64,000 nucleotides of DNA from Saprospiraceae bacterium (GTDB lineage Bacteria > Bacteroidota > Bacteroidia > Chitinophagales > Saprospiraceae): the NCBI GenBank assembly GCA_016722295.1, contig JADKGL010000012.1, forward strand, positions 1 to 64,000, given 5' to 3'. Positions 1-8,324 of the stretch are shown piece after piece (position 1 is the stretch's first letter; the number at the start of each line of letters is the position of its first letter). The notes below the pieces were generated by a model. It was not told the DNA's origin. It saw only the letters and a list, made by a program, of their open reading frames with translations, and searched no databases. The translations under genes were made by a program, and so were the position numbers.

Positions 1-2924
1 GAGGAATGGTAACTCCATTACTACCTGCCCTTGTAATTACATTGAAGTTGAAACTAGTAACAGGCTTTGAGCCATAAGTTGAAAAAGTGCTATTCGGTTG
101 TCCAGGCATTTGACATTGTGCTAGCATCCCATATCCAACACCTTGTAGCTGAGCCGTATTATTTGCAGGAATTGCCTCTAATGGAGCATTACCACTTTTG
201 ACAAATGTTGTTTTTGTCAAATCAAATTTAAACAAAAATGCTACTCATATTGTGTGCTACAAACGTAAAATACTTAAAATAATCTTCAAATGATTGTGGT
301 GTGTATTAACTATAGGCTGATTCTTGTACAAAGCATCTTGTGTATGGTCATATCCGAAAATGCTGTTTTCTACAAATCCAATTGTATTTTTATTTCTTCG
401 GTAGTGAGAAAGCCAGTTGTTTTGAAGTGAGGATAATTATCTCCCCCATACAAAGTGCTGTTGGTGCATTAAAAGTACAGCTATTGAAATAATCAGGTAC
501 TGTCTGGGTTTGAAAACTTGTCTGAAAATCTCGGGCATAACTATTGAAAATGCTATGCAGTATTGTGAAATTACCTCCTGCATTATCAGCAGTATAACCC
601 GTTGCTCCTCTCATAGGGTCAGTGCCTCTTGCACCATACTGAGCAATACCCAAAGTATCATTTATAAATTGACAATCTGATACAAAATGACAGAATGATT
701 GATGATGCGCAGTAACAAAACCAATGTTATTATTTTCAAATTTACAGTTGGTCACAGCAAAGGATTCACCTAGGCCACCCCAATCTACATCGTTGCAATT
801 TGTATTGGCTTTAGGTTGTAAATTACCAGAAAATACTCCTTGCATATCCAATCCTGTTTTATGATTTCGAGCAATACCAATCATTTGTTTTCTCATTTGT
901 GTCGCTACACCCACTTGCCCACCTAAAAATTTGCAATTTCTAAAACTCCACAAGTAGATAGAGGCATATTCAGGAACAACCCATTATTGGGACAAACATC
1001 AAAATTATCTACGGCGACTATTGCTTGTGTAGGATTATTAGCGTTGGTAACACCTCTTATAGCTTTTATGCTACCTTGATGCACTTTTAACGTTAAGCCT
1101 TGCATACGAGACATAAGGGAATTCGTAATGCTGAAAATGCTTAAAACATTATTCAATCCATTAATCGTTGTCAAATTTTCATCAGCACCTGCGACAAGTA
1201 CGGAACGACCCGACAAATTGTTATTGATTCCTAAATTCGTTGCAGAACCGTAATAGTGTGTAGTACTTGTAGTAGGCCCAGCTTGTTTTGCATAGTGTTA
1301 AATTCCAAAGTTTGACTAATATCATATTGGCCTTCCGGAAAATATAATAAACTGTTTGACACAGCGGCTGTATCAATGGCGGTCTGAATTGCTGGAAAAT
1401 CATCATTCCCATCATTCGGAATTGCACCATAATTGCGTACATTGATAAGTATGTTTTTCCATAAAAGCTCGTGATTAGTAGCTGCATCAGTAGGATTGTT
1501 AGCATTATATGATAAAGTAAACTTGGGTAGTGTCAAAGCATGAGGTGGATGATCACTTGGAATAGTCGGCGCATTTTGTAAACTGTCAGTATTACTCAAA
1601 AATAAATCAGAGAAAACCTCATCACCATAAGTATGAGAACTATCCCGCACCTGTCAAATAATTATTTGTAGTTGGATGTAGCCCTGTATTTAAACGGGTC
1701 ATATTGCCCATATTGTAAATGGAGTTGCCGTTGCCTAATGTCACATCAGCATAAAGATTCTGAGGAATGGTAGCAGAAGATGCCATATTAGAGTAGGCTG
1801 GTAAAGAGGCTATCTTATTGCCTAAAAGTATAATTTTAGCATTGCCTAAATTAGTATTGGCACTGTTCATGATGAGTTTATTACAGCCTTCTTTATTCGC
1901 ATTGCCTAAAACATAGGCTTTCCCGTCAACTGCTTGAAAATCAACTAAGGCGATTTTTTCGGCACAAACACCATCAAAATGCTCCACTTTTGACAGGCGA
2001 ATTACATTTAAAAATGATTTCATTTCCATAACCAGAAACTTTTGCAACAGCTTTAAATATCCTATTACCACCAGCACAAGTGGCTAAAGAAGGAAATTCG
2101 TTGTTTTCAATTTCATTTCTAAGCCCTGCAATGATGTGTGGACCTAAATTACTTTTGCTATCAAATCTATATTCATAAGCACAGCCTGACATGACATTAT
2201 TGGTATTATAAATGCGTACCCTTCCCTGCTTTTGCCAAACCAAACAAGTACTGTCTTTCATATAAGATATATCGTCTGGGTGGCTAAGGCTATAGTTATT
2301 CAAAATATTTCCAGTACTACTTTTAGTTTTGGGAAAATTGCCTAAATAAACCCAACTATGTGCTTGCATCATAGTAAAATCAGCATTAGGATGGTTGATA
2401 ATATAACCCAAATTCGGTACTCTTGAAGATTGTACCCGATAAGTTCCAGGAGCATTTATCTTGAAACTACTACCTTGTTCGATTTCTTGAATTTCAACAT
2501 CGTGAAGCATGTTACTGGTATTGGTTTCAAAACTGATACCAGCACCTTTCCACAAATTAGGGTCGCTGCTTGCAGGTTTACTGGTTCTGATTGTTAATCC
2601 TGCAATACTAAATTTATTCGTCTTTTTGACAATAAACAAATCTTGTCCTACAAAATTTGTACTATCTGTCAAAAATGTTCCCGCCATACTCAAACCATGA
2701 ATATAGACCGCACCAACCCTATCAATAGTTATGGGTTGAGAAATTCTGTAATTCCCTGGTGCTAATACTAAATATACAGGGTCATTGCTTGGCGTATTGT
2801 TGATATGATTGCCAATCTGCCACGCAGCCGTTACCACCTTGAATTGATTGTAAGAAACAGGTGCTTGTGATAAAATAAAGTGAGATGTGAAACATAAGAT
2901 GAGTGGTAATAAAAAGTACTTCAT
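1..2924 (-). pseudogene. Secreted right-handed beta-helix (pectate lyase 3-like) protein, frameshifted, 3' end beyond window
   Basis: The start at 2924 opens with a signal peptide (MKYFLLPLILCF, cleavage near LSQ). The protein can then be followed leftwards through at least five reading-frame changes, near 1990, 1650, 1250, 930 and 400, and still reads off the left edge. The N-terminal part has beta-helix-like text (LAPGNYRISQPITI). The piece around 1450-1350 (VRNYGAIPNDGNDD, then FPEGQYDISQTL) is typical of the pectate lyase 3 superfamily, and later pieces repeat short N/C/F-rich beta-helix rungs. Such proteins bind or cleave surface polysaccharide outside the cell; no catalytic residue could be assigned. 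The breaks may be pseudogenisation or base-calling errors, because the protein text is continuous across them. It is the last gene of the minus-strand accessory cluster. Confidence 0.65.
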
Positions 2925-3070
2925 AATTATAAATTGGGTTTTGTTATACCTACATTAACGCCTTCGGTGTTTTCGCCCTACTTCTTTTTGGGGCAGTTTC
3001 GGGTTTTCCTGCCTTTTGGCTTTTTCTGAATTCGCCAAACAAATATCCATACGCAAGTTTAAACTTGCGG
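2925..3070. other. Non-coding stretch with palindromes upstream of the beta-helix gene
   Basis: No gene was seen. Positions 3052-3069 form a perfect 18-base palindrome (CGCAAGTTT/AAACTTGCG). Shorter hairpins lie at about 2956-2970 (AACGCC/GGTGTT) and 2993-3013 (GGCAG/CTGCC). A degenerate form of the palindrome and its flank is seen near 9829-9880. Together with the repeat starting at 3071 this covers the gap between the gene starting at 2924 and the one ending at 3505. Confidence 0.5.
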
Positions 3071-3889
3071 CAATCTATTATTAACCAAGAAATATCCGCA
3101 ATTTCTACATAAATTGATGTCACCAAACAAGTATGTCATGAATCTGTATTTCATATTTAGAGGTTTATAATGTAGTGTTTTTTGATTGCAAAATGTTACC
3201 AGCTTATTATTTTTTTTTCTTTTTATATGACTATTTCATTTTTATTCAATTTCAATTAGTCAATAGAATAGATGGCTCTATAATTATTGGCAAGGGTGTT
3301 ATTAATATATATATTAATATTTCTTGAGCAACTATTGCCTTATAGCATTTTGAATGAGCTGGACTCCTACAAACCTTGAATTATTTTTTATATTTTGATG
3401 GCATCTTTGGAATAATTTAACTGAAAGTAGGCGACATAACACTAAGCTATCATATTTAGGATGAAACATAATGAAAGACCGCTTTCATAAGGGGTGAGCT
3501 TTCACTATAACACGTGATTTATAAACTTAACTCCCATTAACTGTAATTCTATCTCTTGGACGCAAAACCTCTTGGATGGATCTTGTACAGAGTTAACAAT
3601 TTGCCAATCAAGTTTCATCTCAAAACTATGAAGTAAATATTCTCGAAAAAGATCATCACACATCTCTTTATCTGGCAAAACTCTTTCACAATATTCTAGA
3701 AAATAATGAACAATCTGATAATAAGTTTTAACAGCCATGGACTATAATTTTTTAGAATCATAAAGGTGTGATATTCCTTTAATTATAAAATATTTTTCTC
3801 TAACATCGGACTAAATTTTTGAGATATTAATCACAAAAATACATCCGATTTAAATTTTTCAAACCACGAGGAGTGCTGATTTTACTGGT
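3071..3889. repeat. Diverged direct repeat, copy A
   Basis: This stretch of about 820 bases aligns by eye along its whole length with 6374-7200, in the same orientation, with many substitutions and small indels. Shared landmarks are a stretch ending in CTACATAAATTGATGTCA, a TTATTGGCAA...GTGTTATTAATATATAT stretch, the small minus-strand gene, and the CACG(A/C)GGAG end. The two copies bracket the 4133-6290 operon. Copy A keeps its gene (3505-3738) open with an ATG. Boundaries are approximate. Confidence 0.75.
3505..3738 (-). CDS. Hypothetical 77-residue protein (repeat copy A)
   Basis: I do not recognise this protein. It is short, has no signal peptide or membrane segment, and has a mixed charged and aromatic composition (YYQIVHYFLEYCERV, then a KLDWQIVNSVQD stretch). 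The main support for it being a gene is that the same reading frame is kept without internal stops in the diverged repeat copy B (6828 to about 7030), although copy B has lost its ATG. Conservation of the protein frame while the flanking DNA diverges suggests past selection. It lies in the minus-strand cassette-like cluster. Confidence 0.5.
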   Translation of the reverse strand: MAVKTYYQIVHYFLEYCERVLPDKEMCDDLFREYLLHSFEMKLDWQIVNSVQDPSKRFCVQEIELQLMGVKFINHVL

Positions 3890-3915
3890 ATTATAATAGG
3901 GTTCGTTCTAGAAAG

Positions 3916-4025
3916 GGTATTTATTAAGTGTGGGATTGGCACCGCTTCCGCTGATTGAAAAAATACAGCTACTGAGCTATTCGTCCGCCAAATCTATATT
4001 GTCCTGCCACACTTGCATAAATACC
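3916..4025. repeat. Long imperfect inverted repeat (attC-like hairpin) downstream of the PLD gene
   Basis: The outer arms are 3916-3933 (GGTATTTATTAAGTGTGG) and 4007-4025 (CCACACTTGCATAAATACC), almost perfect complements. Inner arms GATTGGC (3934-3940) and GCCAAATC (3987-3994) extend the stem. The structure sits about 110 bases past the stop of the 4133-4621 gene and next to the end of repeat copy A, as expected of a recombination site between cassettes. It lacks a clear GTTRRRY/RYYYAAC pair at the ends, so calling it an attC is tentative; it could be a different small palindromic element. Confidence 0.5.
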
Positions 4026-4132
4026 ATGTTATTATGTGCAGTTCTACTGAGTCCGCATGACAATACATGTAAAAGTTTGTAGAAATATTTAACCTAATTT
4101 ATAAACTTCACAAATCAACAATAAAATTTAGT

Positions 4133-4621
4133 TTAGTCTAATGCATCGAATCGAGAAGAAAATATTTTTACGAATGACTCAGCCAATTTTTTTGATTCAA
4201 TTAAAACACTAATGTCTTGATATTTTTCAAAGGAGCCATAAGTCCAATTATGGCTACAAATAATGGTTTTTTCATCGTCAATTATTATAAGCTTTGAATG
4301 TGATGCTGACTCCTTCTTGTCGTATTTAACTAAGATTCCAAGACCTTTCAAATCATAAAATCGTTGTTTGTTCGCTTTATATGATTTGTAAATATCACTG
4401 GGCTTATCTCTGTCCAATATAAATCTAATTTTTACACCTCTTTTATGGGCGCTGGAAATTGCGTCAAAAAGTTTTGATGTAATGGCGCTTTTGTCCTTTG
4501 AATGCGAAAAATAAAACATGCTAACATTTATCGAGTATTTTGCATTATCAATTTCATTTAAAACAGAATTAAAATATTCTTTATTTAATAGTAAGTGACA
4601 AACCATATTATCACTTATCAT
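4133..4621 (-). CDS. PLD-superfamily protein with one HxKxxxxD motif
   Basis: This 162-residue protein has the phospholipase D fold: a hydrophobic strand (KYSINVSMFYF), a helix and strand (GVKIRFILDRDKP), then the HxKxxxxD catalytic motif as HSKLIIID followed by SHNWTYGSF. With one motif it would work as a dimer, as in Nuc-type PLD nucleases. The substrate is unknown; nucleic acid is more likely than lipid given the size and context. It is the last gene of a minus-strand operon starting with the JAMM gene at 6290, and directly follows a second, broken PLD gene. ATG at 4621 is used because a stop lies in frame just upstream. No signal peptide, so it is probably cytoplasmic. Confidence 0.8.
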   Translation of the reverse strand: MISDNMVCHLLLNKEYFNSVLNEIDNAKYSINVSMFYFSHSKDKSAITSKLFDAISSAHKRGVKIRFILDRDKPSDIYKSYKANKQRFYDLKGLGILVKYDKKESASHSKLIIIDDEKTIICSHNWTYGSFEKYQDISVLIESKKLAESFVKIFSSRFDALD

Positions 4622-4657
4622 AGGAACATCATAAACCTTTTTTCAACATTATTTAAT

Positions 4658-5195
4658 CTAAAATCTATTGTCAAAATCAACTATGTCTGAATTTGAAGGA
4701 ACAACAGAATACTTCCAGTCGGTTGAAACAGCTTTTAAACGAGTGGCAAGTTTAAAGTCAAGAATACTAATTGAATCATCATTGCCAATTCCAAAAGCTC
4801 TTGGTGAAAATGATGACTTCCATAAAACTAACTCATCGTCTAAAATGACATATTTACTGTGTAAGGATACTTGCTCATAATGATTAAAAAAGCAACTTGA
4901 ATGCCGAAGGAACTAAGAATAGTAAATGCAATTTCATTTAAGTAATCTAATGATTTAAACTGTTCACTTTTATTGATTTTATATGAATTCCCCAATAAGA
5001 CTTTGATTTCAACTCTCCTTCTTGTTTCTTTTGACAAAGAAGCTTTGTTAAGTTTCTGACTTCTAATTTGTGGTCTTCTTCATCACTTACATTAAAGCTG
5101 AATATGGCTATCGAAATATTTTTTTTTGATTTCATAATTGAATTCAGCAACACATCATAGTAGCTGTTATTCTGTAAAATATATACTGACTGCAT
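4658..5195 (-). pseudogene. Second PLD-superfamily protein, frameshifted
   Basis: The frame opens with MQSVYILQNNSYYDVLL at 5195, one base after the previous gene's TAA. It reads a typical PLD N-terminal strand (KNISIAIFSFNVSD), shifts frame near 5035 into RRRVEIKVLLGNSYKINKSE, and shifts again near 4885 into HYEQVSLHSKYVILDDELVLWKSSF, which carries the HxKxxxxD motif HSKYVILD. It ends at a TAG at 4658. The reconstructed length is about 178 residues. Both breaks leave the fold intact on either side, so this is either a very recent pseudogene or an intact gene with two sequencing errors. It appears paralogous to the PLD protein at 4133-4621 and could pair with it. Confidence 0.65.
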
Positions 5196-5196
5196 A

Positions 5197-5457
5197 TTAC
5201 TCGTTTTTAAGCAATTTTTGATAATAAAATTTATTCTGTTGTGTCTCGCAGATAATTGTTTGCGCATCAAAATGCATTAACTCTCGTTTCTTTATGACTG
5301 TTTTTACATGTGGAGCAATATTTGAGTTTTGTTTAACTGTATAAAAGTTATTTAAAATGTCAATATCCCGTTCCAGTTTTTTCGAAAGAATTCGATTCCT
5401 TAAAATCTTCATTTCAAATTCTTCTATTATATGCAGCAGTAGTTCGTCCTTTTTCAT
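5197..5457 (-). CDS. Small charged hypothetical protein of the JAMM/PLD operon
   Basis: This 86-residue protein begins MKKDELLLHIIEEFEMKIL at 5457. A longer upstream start would overlap the preceding gene, whereas 5457 leaves a 13-base gap. It is rich in K, E, L and N. The N-terminal 45 residues look like amphipathic helices, possibly a short coiled coil; the C-terminal half has IKKRELMHFDAQTIICE. I recognise no family and see no membrane segment or signal peptide. Its TAA is separated by one base from the ATG of the broken PLD gene, so the two are probably translationally coupled. Confidence 0.6.
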   Translation of the reverse strand: MKKDELLLHIIEEFEMKILRNRILSKKLERDIDILNNFYTVKQNSNIAPHVKTVIKKRELMHFDAQTIICETQQNKFYYQKLLKNE

Positions 5458-5470
5458 TATATTTTTTAAA

Positions 5471-5704
5471 TTATGAATAAGCTTTTTCGTTATCAAGTTT
5501 ATTAAGTTGTTCCCTCTCGCTTTCGTTAGGAATATTGTCGGGATTATCATCTTCGCCTACGTCATCCATCCACTCTCTGTATGCTTCTTCCCAGGAATCA
5601 GGTGTGTCAAATATATACCACTCATTGCCACTTATTGCATCTTGTTCAGTATTTGAAAAGTTTATATTCAAACGGTTAAGATTAATCTCAATGATCTTTT
5701 TCAT
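5471..5704 (-). CDS. Small acidic hypothetical protein of the JAMM/PLD operon
   Basis: This 77-residue protein is unrecognised. Its N-terminus (MKKIIEINLNRLNINF) could form a beta strand. The C-terminal half is strongly acidic (WMDDVGEDDNPDNIPNESE), as in adaptor or inhibitor proteins. It overlaps the upstream gene by four bases (ATGA at 5704-5701), which indicates co-translation. Given the JAMM protein two genes upstream, a small protein here could be a ubiquitin-like substrate or regulator. However, I see no terminal Gly-Gly, so I do not call it ubiquitin-like. Confidence 0.6.
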   Translation of the reverse strand: MKKIIEINLNRLNINFSNTEQDAISGNEWYIFDTPDSWEEAYREWMDDVGEDDNPDNIPNESEREQLNKLDNEKAYS

Positions 5705-5901
5705 TTCTTTTCCTTGTGAATTTTTAACATCAATTCATTTATTCTATCATTACTATTTTTGGGAATAGTTCTTTTTTTTTGAAATAATTCATAGAAGTAA
5801 TCTATTATTGAGTTAAGATTCTTGTCCCTATTTAAGTCAATAACATAATCCCTAAGCCTTGACTTGATTGGAGTAATAGATGAAAAAATGAATGGTTTCA
5901 T
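5701..5901 (-). CDS. Small basic hypothetical protein of the JAMM/PLD operon
   Basis: This 66-residue protein (MKPFIFSSITPIKSRLRD..., ending in KIHKEKK) is unrecognised. It is helical and basic, with an aromatic central segment (IIDYFYELFQKKR). It overlaps both neighbours by four bases, at 5901-5898 with the JAMM gene and 5704-5701 with the acidic gene. The strict overlap spacing is the best evidence that it is a real gene. No signal peptide or membrane span is visible. Confidence 0.55.
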   Translation of the reverse strand: MKPFIFSSITPIKSRLRDYVIDLNRDKNLNSIIDYFYELFQKKRTIPKNSNDRINELMLKIHKEKK

Positions 5902-6290
5902 ATTTGATCAATTTTTATTGGTGTTAATTTAGTTGAATAGCACATTAAGTTTAATTGTCGAGACGACTGGTTAAAGATACCAATCATTTGAAACGTAAAT
6001 ATGTCAAACTTGGTAAATATTCTTTTATCATTTTCAGATAATTCAAAATCATTAAAATGTGTATGATAAATGCCACTTAGGTCATCTGCCAAATGTTTTT
6101 GAAATTCCAATTTAGAAATTCCAAATGAAGTTTTGATTCTTTTTGTATTTCTTACTTGAACTATTTTATTTATTATATGAATATCATTTATATCTGTTGT
6201 ATAGATTAATGCACAAACTTCTTTCATTGTAAAGTTAGATATTCTTTCCAGGTGAGAATAATGCTGAGCCGATATTTTTAGTTCAATCAT
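5898..6290 (-). CDS. JAMM/MPN (JAB)-type metalloprotease-like protein
   Basis: This 130-residue protein has the JAMM layout: a glutamate near the start of the fold (KEVCALIY, E24), a central beta region, then GIYHTHFNDFELSENDKRIF with H76-T-H78, S85 and D88. The histidine pair and aspartate bind zinc, and the glutamate activates water in this family. The gap between H78 and the serine is one residue shorter than the usual HxH-x7-SxxD. JAMM proteins cleave isopeptide or peptide bonds, for example removing ubiquitin-like tags; in bacteria they occur in conflict systems such as CBASS (Cap3) and Bil operons. No E1 or E2 protein is nearby, so the substrate is unknown. It is the first gene of a six-gene overlapping operon with two PLD proteins. 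Confidence 0.7.
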   Translation of the reverse strand: MIELKISAQHYSHLERISNFTMKEVCALIYTTDINDIHIINKIVQVRNTKRIKTSFGISKLEFQKHLADDLSGIYHTHFNDFELSENDKRIFTKFDIFTFQMIGIFNQSSRQLNLMCYSTKLTPIKIDQI

Positions 6291-6373
6291 TTTGTAAATT
6301 TTGAGTTAGCACTGACGATAGTTCGGGACGAATAATTGCACATAACTATTCGATTTACACATGTTTAACATTG

Positions 6374-7200
6374 CAAAAATCTACTATTATCCGAGAAATA
6401 TACGCTATTTCTACATAAATTGATGTCACTGAACAAGGATATCATGAATCTGTATTCCATATTTCAAGGTTTATAATGAAGTGTTTTTTAACTGCAAAGT
6501 GTTACCATATTAATTAAATTATTTTCATTTTATATGATTATTTCATTTTTCAATTTCAATTATTCGATCGAATTGATAGTTCTAAAGTTATTGGCAACGG
6601 TGTTATTAATATATATTTATATTTCTTGAACAATTATTGCCTTAGAGCACCTCTAATGAGGTGGAGATCAACAAAATTTGAATATTTTTTTATATTTTGA
6701 TAGCCTTTTTGGAGTAACTTAACTGAAAGTAGCTTACATAACACTAAGCTATCATTTTTAGGATTAGACATAATGATAGACCGAATTCATAAGGGCTGAG
6801 CTTTGGCTATAACAAGTGATATAAAAACTAAACTTCCTTTAACTGAAAATCCATGTTTCGAAATCGAAACCACTTGAATTTATCTTTTACAGAATTGACA
6901 GTTTGCCAATCAAGTTTCATCTCAAATCTATGAAGTAAATATTCAGGAACAAGATCATCACACATCTCTTTATCTAAAAAAACTCTTTTGGAATATTCCA
7001 GAAAATAAAGAACGATCTGATAATAATTTTAAACAGTTCTTGGACTAAATTTATTAGTATCATTAAGGCGCGATATTTCCTTAATGATTGCATATCTTTT
7101 TCTAACATCAGATTAAATTTTTGAGATAATAATCACTAAATACATCCAATTATTACTTTTAAATCACGCGGAGAGTACTGAATTTATTGATGTTTTGGTA
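6374..7200. repeat. Diverged direct repeat, copy B
   Basis: This is the second copy of the repeat described at 3071-3889, in the same orientation. It lies between the start of the JAMM operon (6290) and an attC-like palindrome (7206-7271). Its internal gene frame is open but has lost its start codon. The low similarity in places shows that the duplication is old, or that the copies were acquired separately as related cassettes. Confidence 0.75.
6828..7030 (-). pseudogene. Start-less copy of the 77-residue repeat gene
   Basis: The frame reads YYQIVLYFLEYSKRV, then MCDDLVPEYLLHRFEMKLDW, and stops at TAG 6828-6830, clearly homologous to the gene at 3505-3738. The ATG and first codons are replaced by AGAACTGTTTAAAAT-type sequence, so no normal start remains apart from a possible internal ATG. 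The C-terminus also differs (WFRFRNMDFQLKEV). It is probably a decayed or truncated paralogue. Confidence 0.5.
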
Positions 7201-7205
7201 GGTTT

Positions 7206-7271
7206 ATTTAACGGTGAGTACATGCGGCGAGGTGGCGTTTAGCCGCCATGATCGTATGCACATTGTTACAT
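7206..7271 (-). repeat. attC-like integron recombination site
   Basis: This imperfect palindrome begins 10 bases past the TAG of the 7282-7857 gene. On the plus strand the ends read ATTTAAC (7206-7212, matching RYYYAAC) and GTTACAT (7265-7271, one mismatch to GTTRRRY). Inside, TACATGCG pairs with CGTATGCA with one mismatch, and GGTGGC pairs with GCCGCC across a TTTA-type loop. Unpaired bases interrupt the stem, as expected for an attC folding from single-stranded DNA. A start right after a stop codon is the standard gene-cassette arrangement. No integrase is in the window, so this would be a stray cassette cluster. Confidence 0.55.
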
Positions 7272-7281
7272 GGCGTATTAT

Positions 7282-7857
7282 CTATCTACTTCTATCAAGT
7301 TGTAAAGACACAACCCATCTTATCCTTTCCATTTCATGTTTCTCATTTAGTAAATTCATTATTCGCATTAGTAGTTTGAATTCCCAATTTGAATTAATGA
7401 TCTCTTTGGAAGTTTTCTCTCTATTTACGAAATATCTTCCATCACGGAACCAAATTTCCTGTGTACCTACTTTACCGAATAATTCATGTGAATCGAAGTC
7501 AATTTTCTCTCTTGTTGAGAATCCTTCTTCAACTATTCCCCCTTGGTCATCGGTTTCAATCGAAATGACTTTACTTTTGATTTCAGTGTCTCTAGCAGTT
7601 GTTAGTTCTCTATATGTAATAAACGTAAAGTCGGAATCATATTTAGATTTAAATTTCTGCTTAGTTTGTTGACTTATATCATTTGGTAATCCACGATTTG
7701 GTGCAATAGGCTTAATTTCTATGTAATTCCTTATGTCAAATAACAATGCAAATATATCATAGTCTTGATTAAATATTTGAAATGTATCCATCACAAAAAA
7801 CCATGATTCTGCATATTCGTCATAAATTTCTATTACCCCATTTAATATTGTCGACAT
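7282..7857 (-). CDS. Hypothetical cassette-borne protein
   Basis: This 191-residue protein is not recognised. It begins MSTILNGVIEIYDEYAESW at 7857, has no signal peptide or membrane span, and is a mixed alpha/beta sequence rich in D/E/K and aromatics (FALLFDIRNYIEIKP, FGKVGTQEIWFRDGR). The stop is followed at once by an attC-like site. The start is preceded by 28 bases that follow a group II intron 3' end, so the gene fills a cassette almost exactly. A plus-strand frame over the same bases (7214-7672) is a shadow. Function unknown. Confidence 0.65.
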   Translation of the reverse strand: MSTILNGVIEIYDEYAESWFFVMDTFQIFNQDYDIFALLFDIRNYIEIKPIAPNRGLPNDISQQTKQKFKSKYDSDFTFITYRELTTARDTEIKSKVISIETDDQGGIVEEGFSTREKIDFDSHELFGKVGTQEIWFRDGRYFVNREKTSKEIINSNWEFKLLMRIMNLLNEKHEMERIRWVVSLQLDRSR

Positions 7858-7884
7858 CAGTTATTTCCTGTTTTATGCCATGTA

Positions 7885-7960
7885 ATCGAGTCACGCAAGG
7901 GAATCTCCCTGCGTTCTCACAGTTCCGTACGTGAGAACCTCTCAATTCATATGGCTCTTC
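7885..7960 (-). mobile_element. Degraded group II intron 3' end (domains V-VI)
   Basis: Read on the minus strand this begins GAGCCATATGAATTGAGAG, then CACGTACGG, then a stem ACGCAGGGAG...CCCTTGCGT and ends in GACTCGAT. That is the order of bacterial group II intron domain V (GAGCC...GTACGG), a linker and domain VI. Domain V is damaged: its closing strand reads GGAAC rather than GGTTC, and an extra T is present. No reverse transcriptase frame is found upstream. The sequence after the intron end, TACATGGCAT, resembles the arm of the attC-like site at 7265 (TTACATGGCGTA), which suggests insertion at a cassette boundary, a known habit of group IIC-attC introns. Confidence 0.5.
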
Positions 7961-8324
7961 ATTTAATAAATCACATAAAAGTAAAAATACTTTATGGATT
8001 TACCAAAAACCTATGAGCAAACAATTTGGATTGCTCTTTACACTTTATTTGCAACCAATTTAGAGCAGCATTAACTTATGTAGTTTTTGGAAGTAGAGGA
8101 CCACCAGAACATTTTCTAAGTTTGGCTCAAGAACCGAAATTATCTATTGCTGATTAGTGATGGACAGATAATCCATTTTAATATAATCTTAAGATTGTCG
8201 TACATTTTTTAGTATATAGAAGCAAATCAGTCAAAAAGTAAAAAAACTTCAATTATATATAATCCAGCTATGTAATAAAAATTAACTCGACAACTCCATA
8301 GATAAAACGTGATACAAGTCTTCC
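7961..8324. other. Stretch without a convincing gene
   Basis: The only coding-like text is on the plus strand. MDLPKTYEQTIWIALYTLF opens at 7994 and, after one frame change near 8067, continues as AALTYVVFGSRGPPEHFLSL to a TAG at 8155. It may be a remnant of an unrecognised gene but is too short and broken to call. The remainder, 8158-8324, is AT-rich with no motif I can name. Confidence 0.3.

Noticed and set aside
7214..7672. Plus-strand frame of 152 residues opposite the 7282-7857 gene
   Set aside because: It overlaps a better-supported minus-strand gene and the attC-like site, and its text shows no domain; it is a shadow frame.
7994..8157. Plus-strand coding-like fragment (MDLPKTYEQTIW..., then a shifted AALTYVVFGSRGPP...)
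   Set aside because: Short, needs a frame change and matches no family I recognise; mentioned only in the gap entry.
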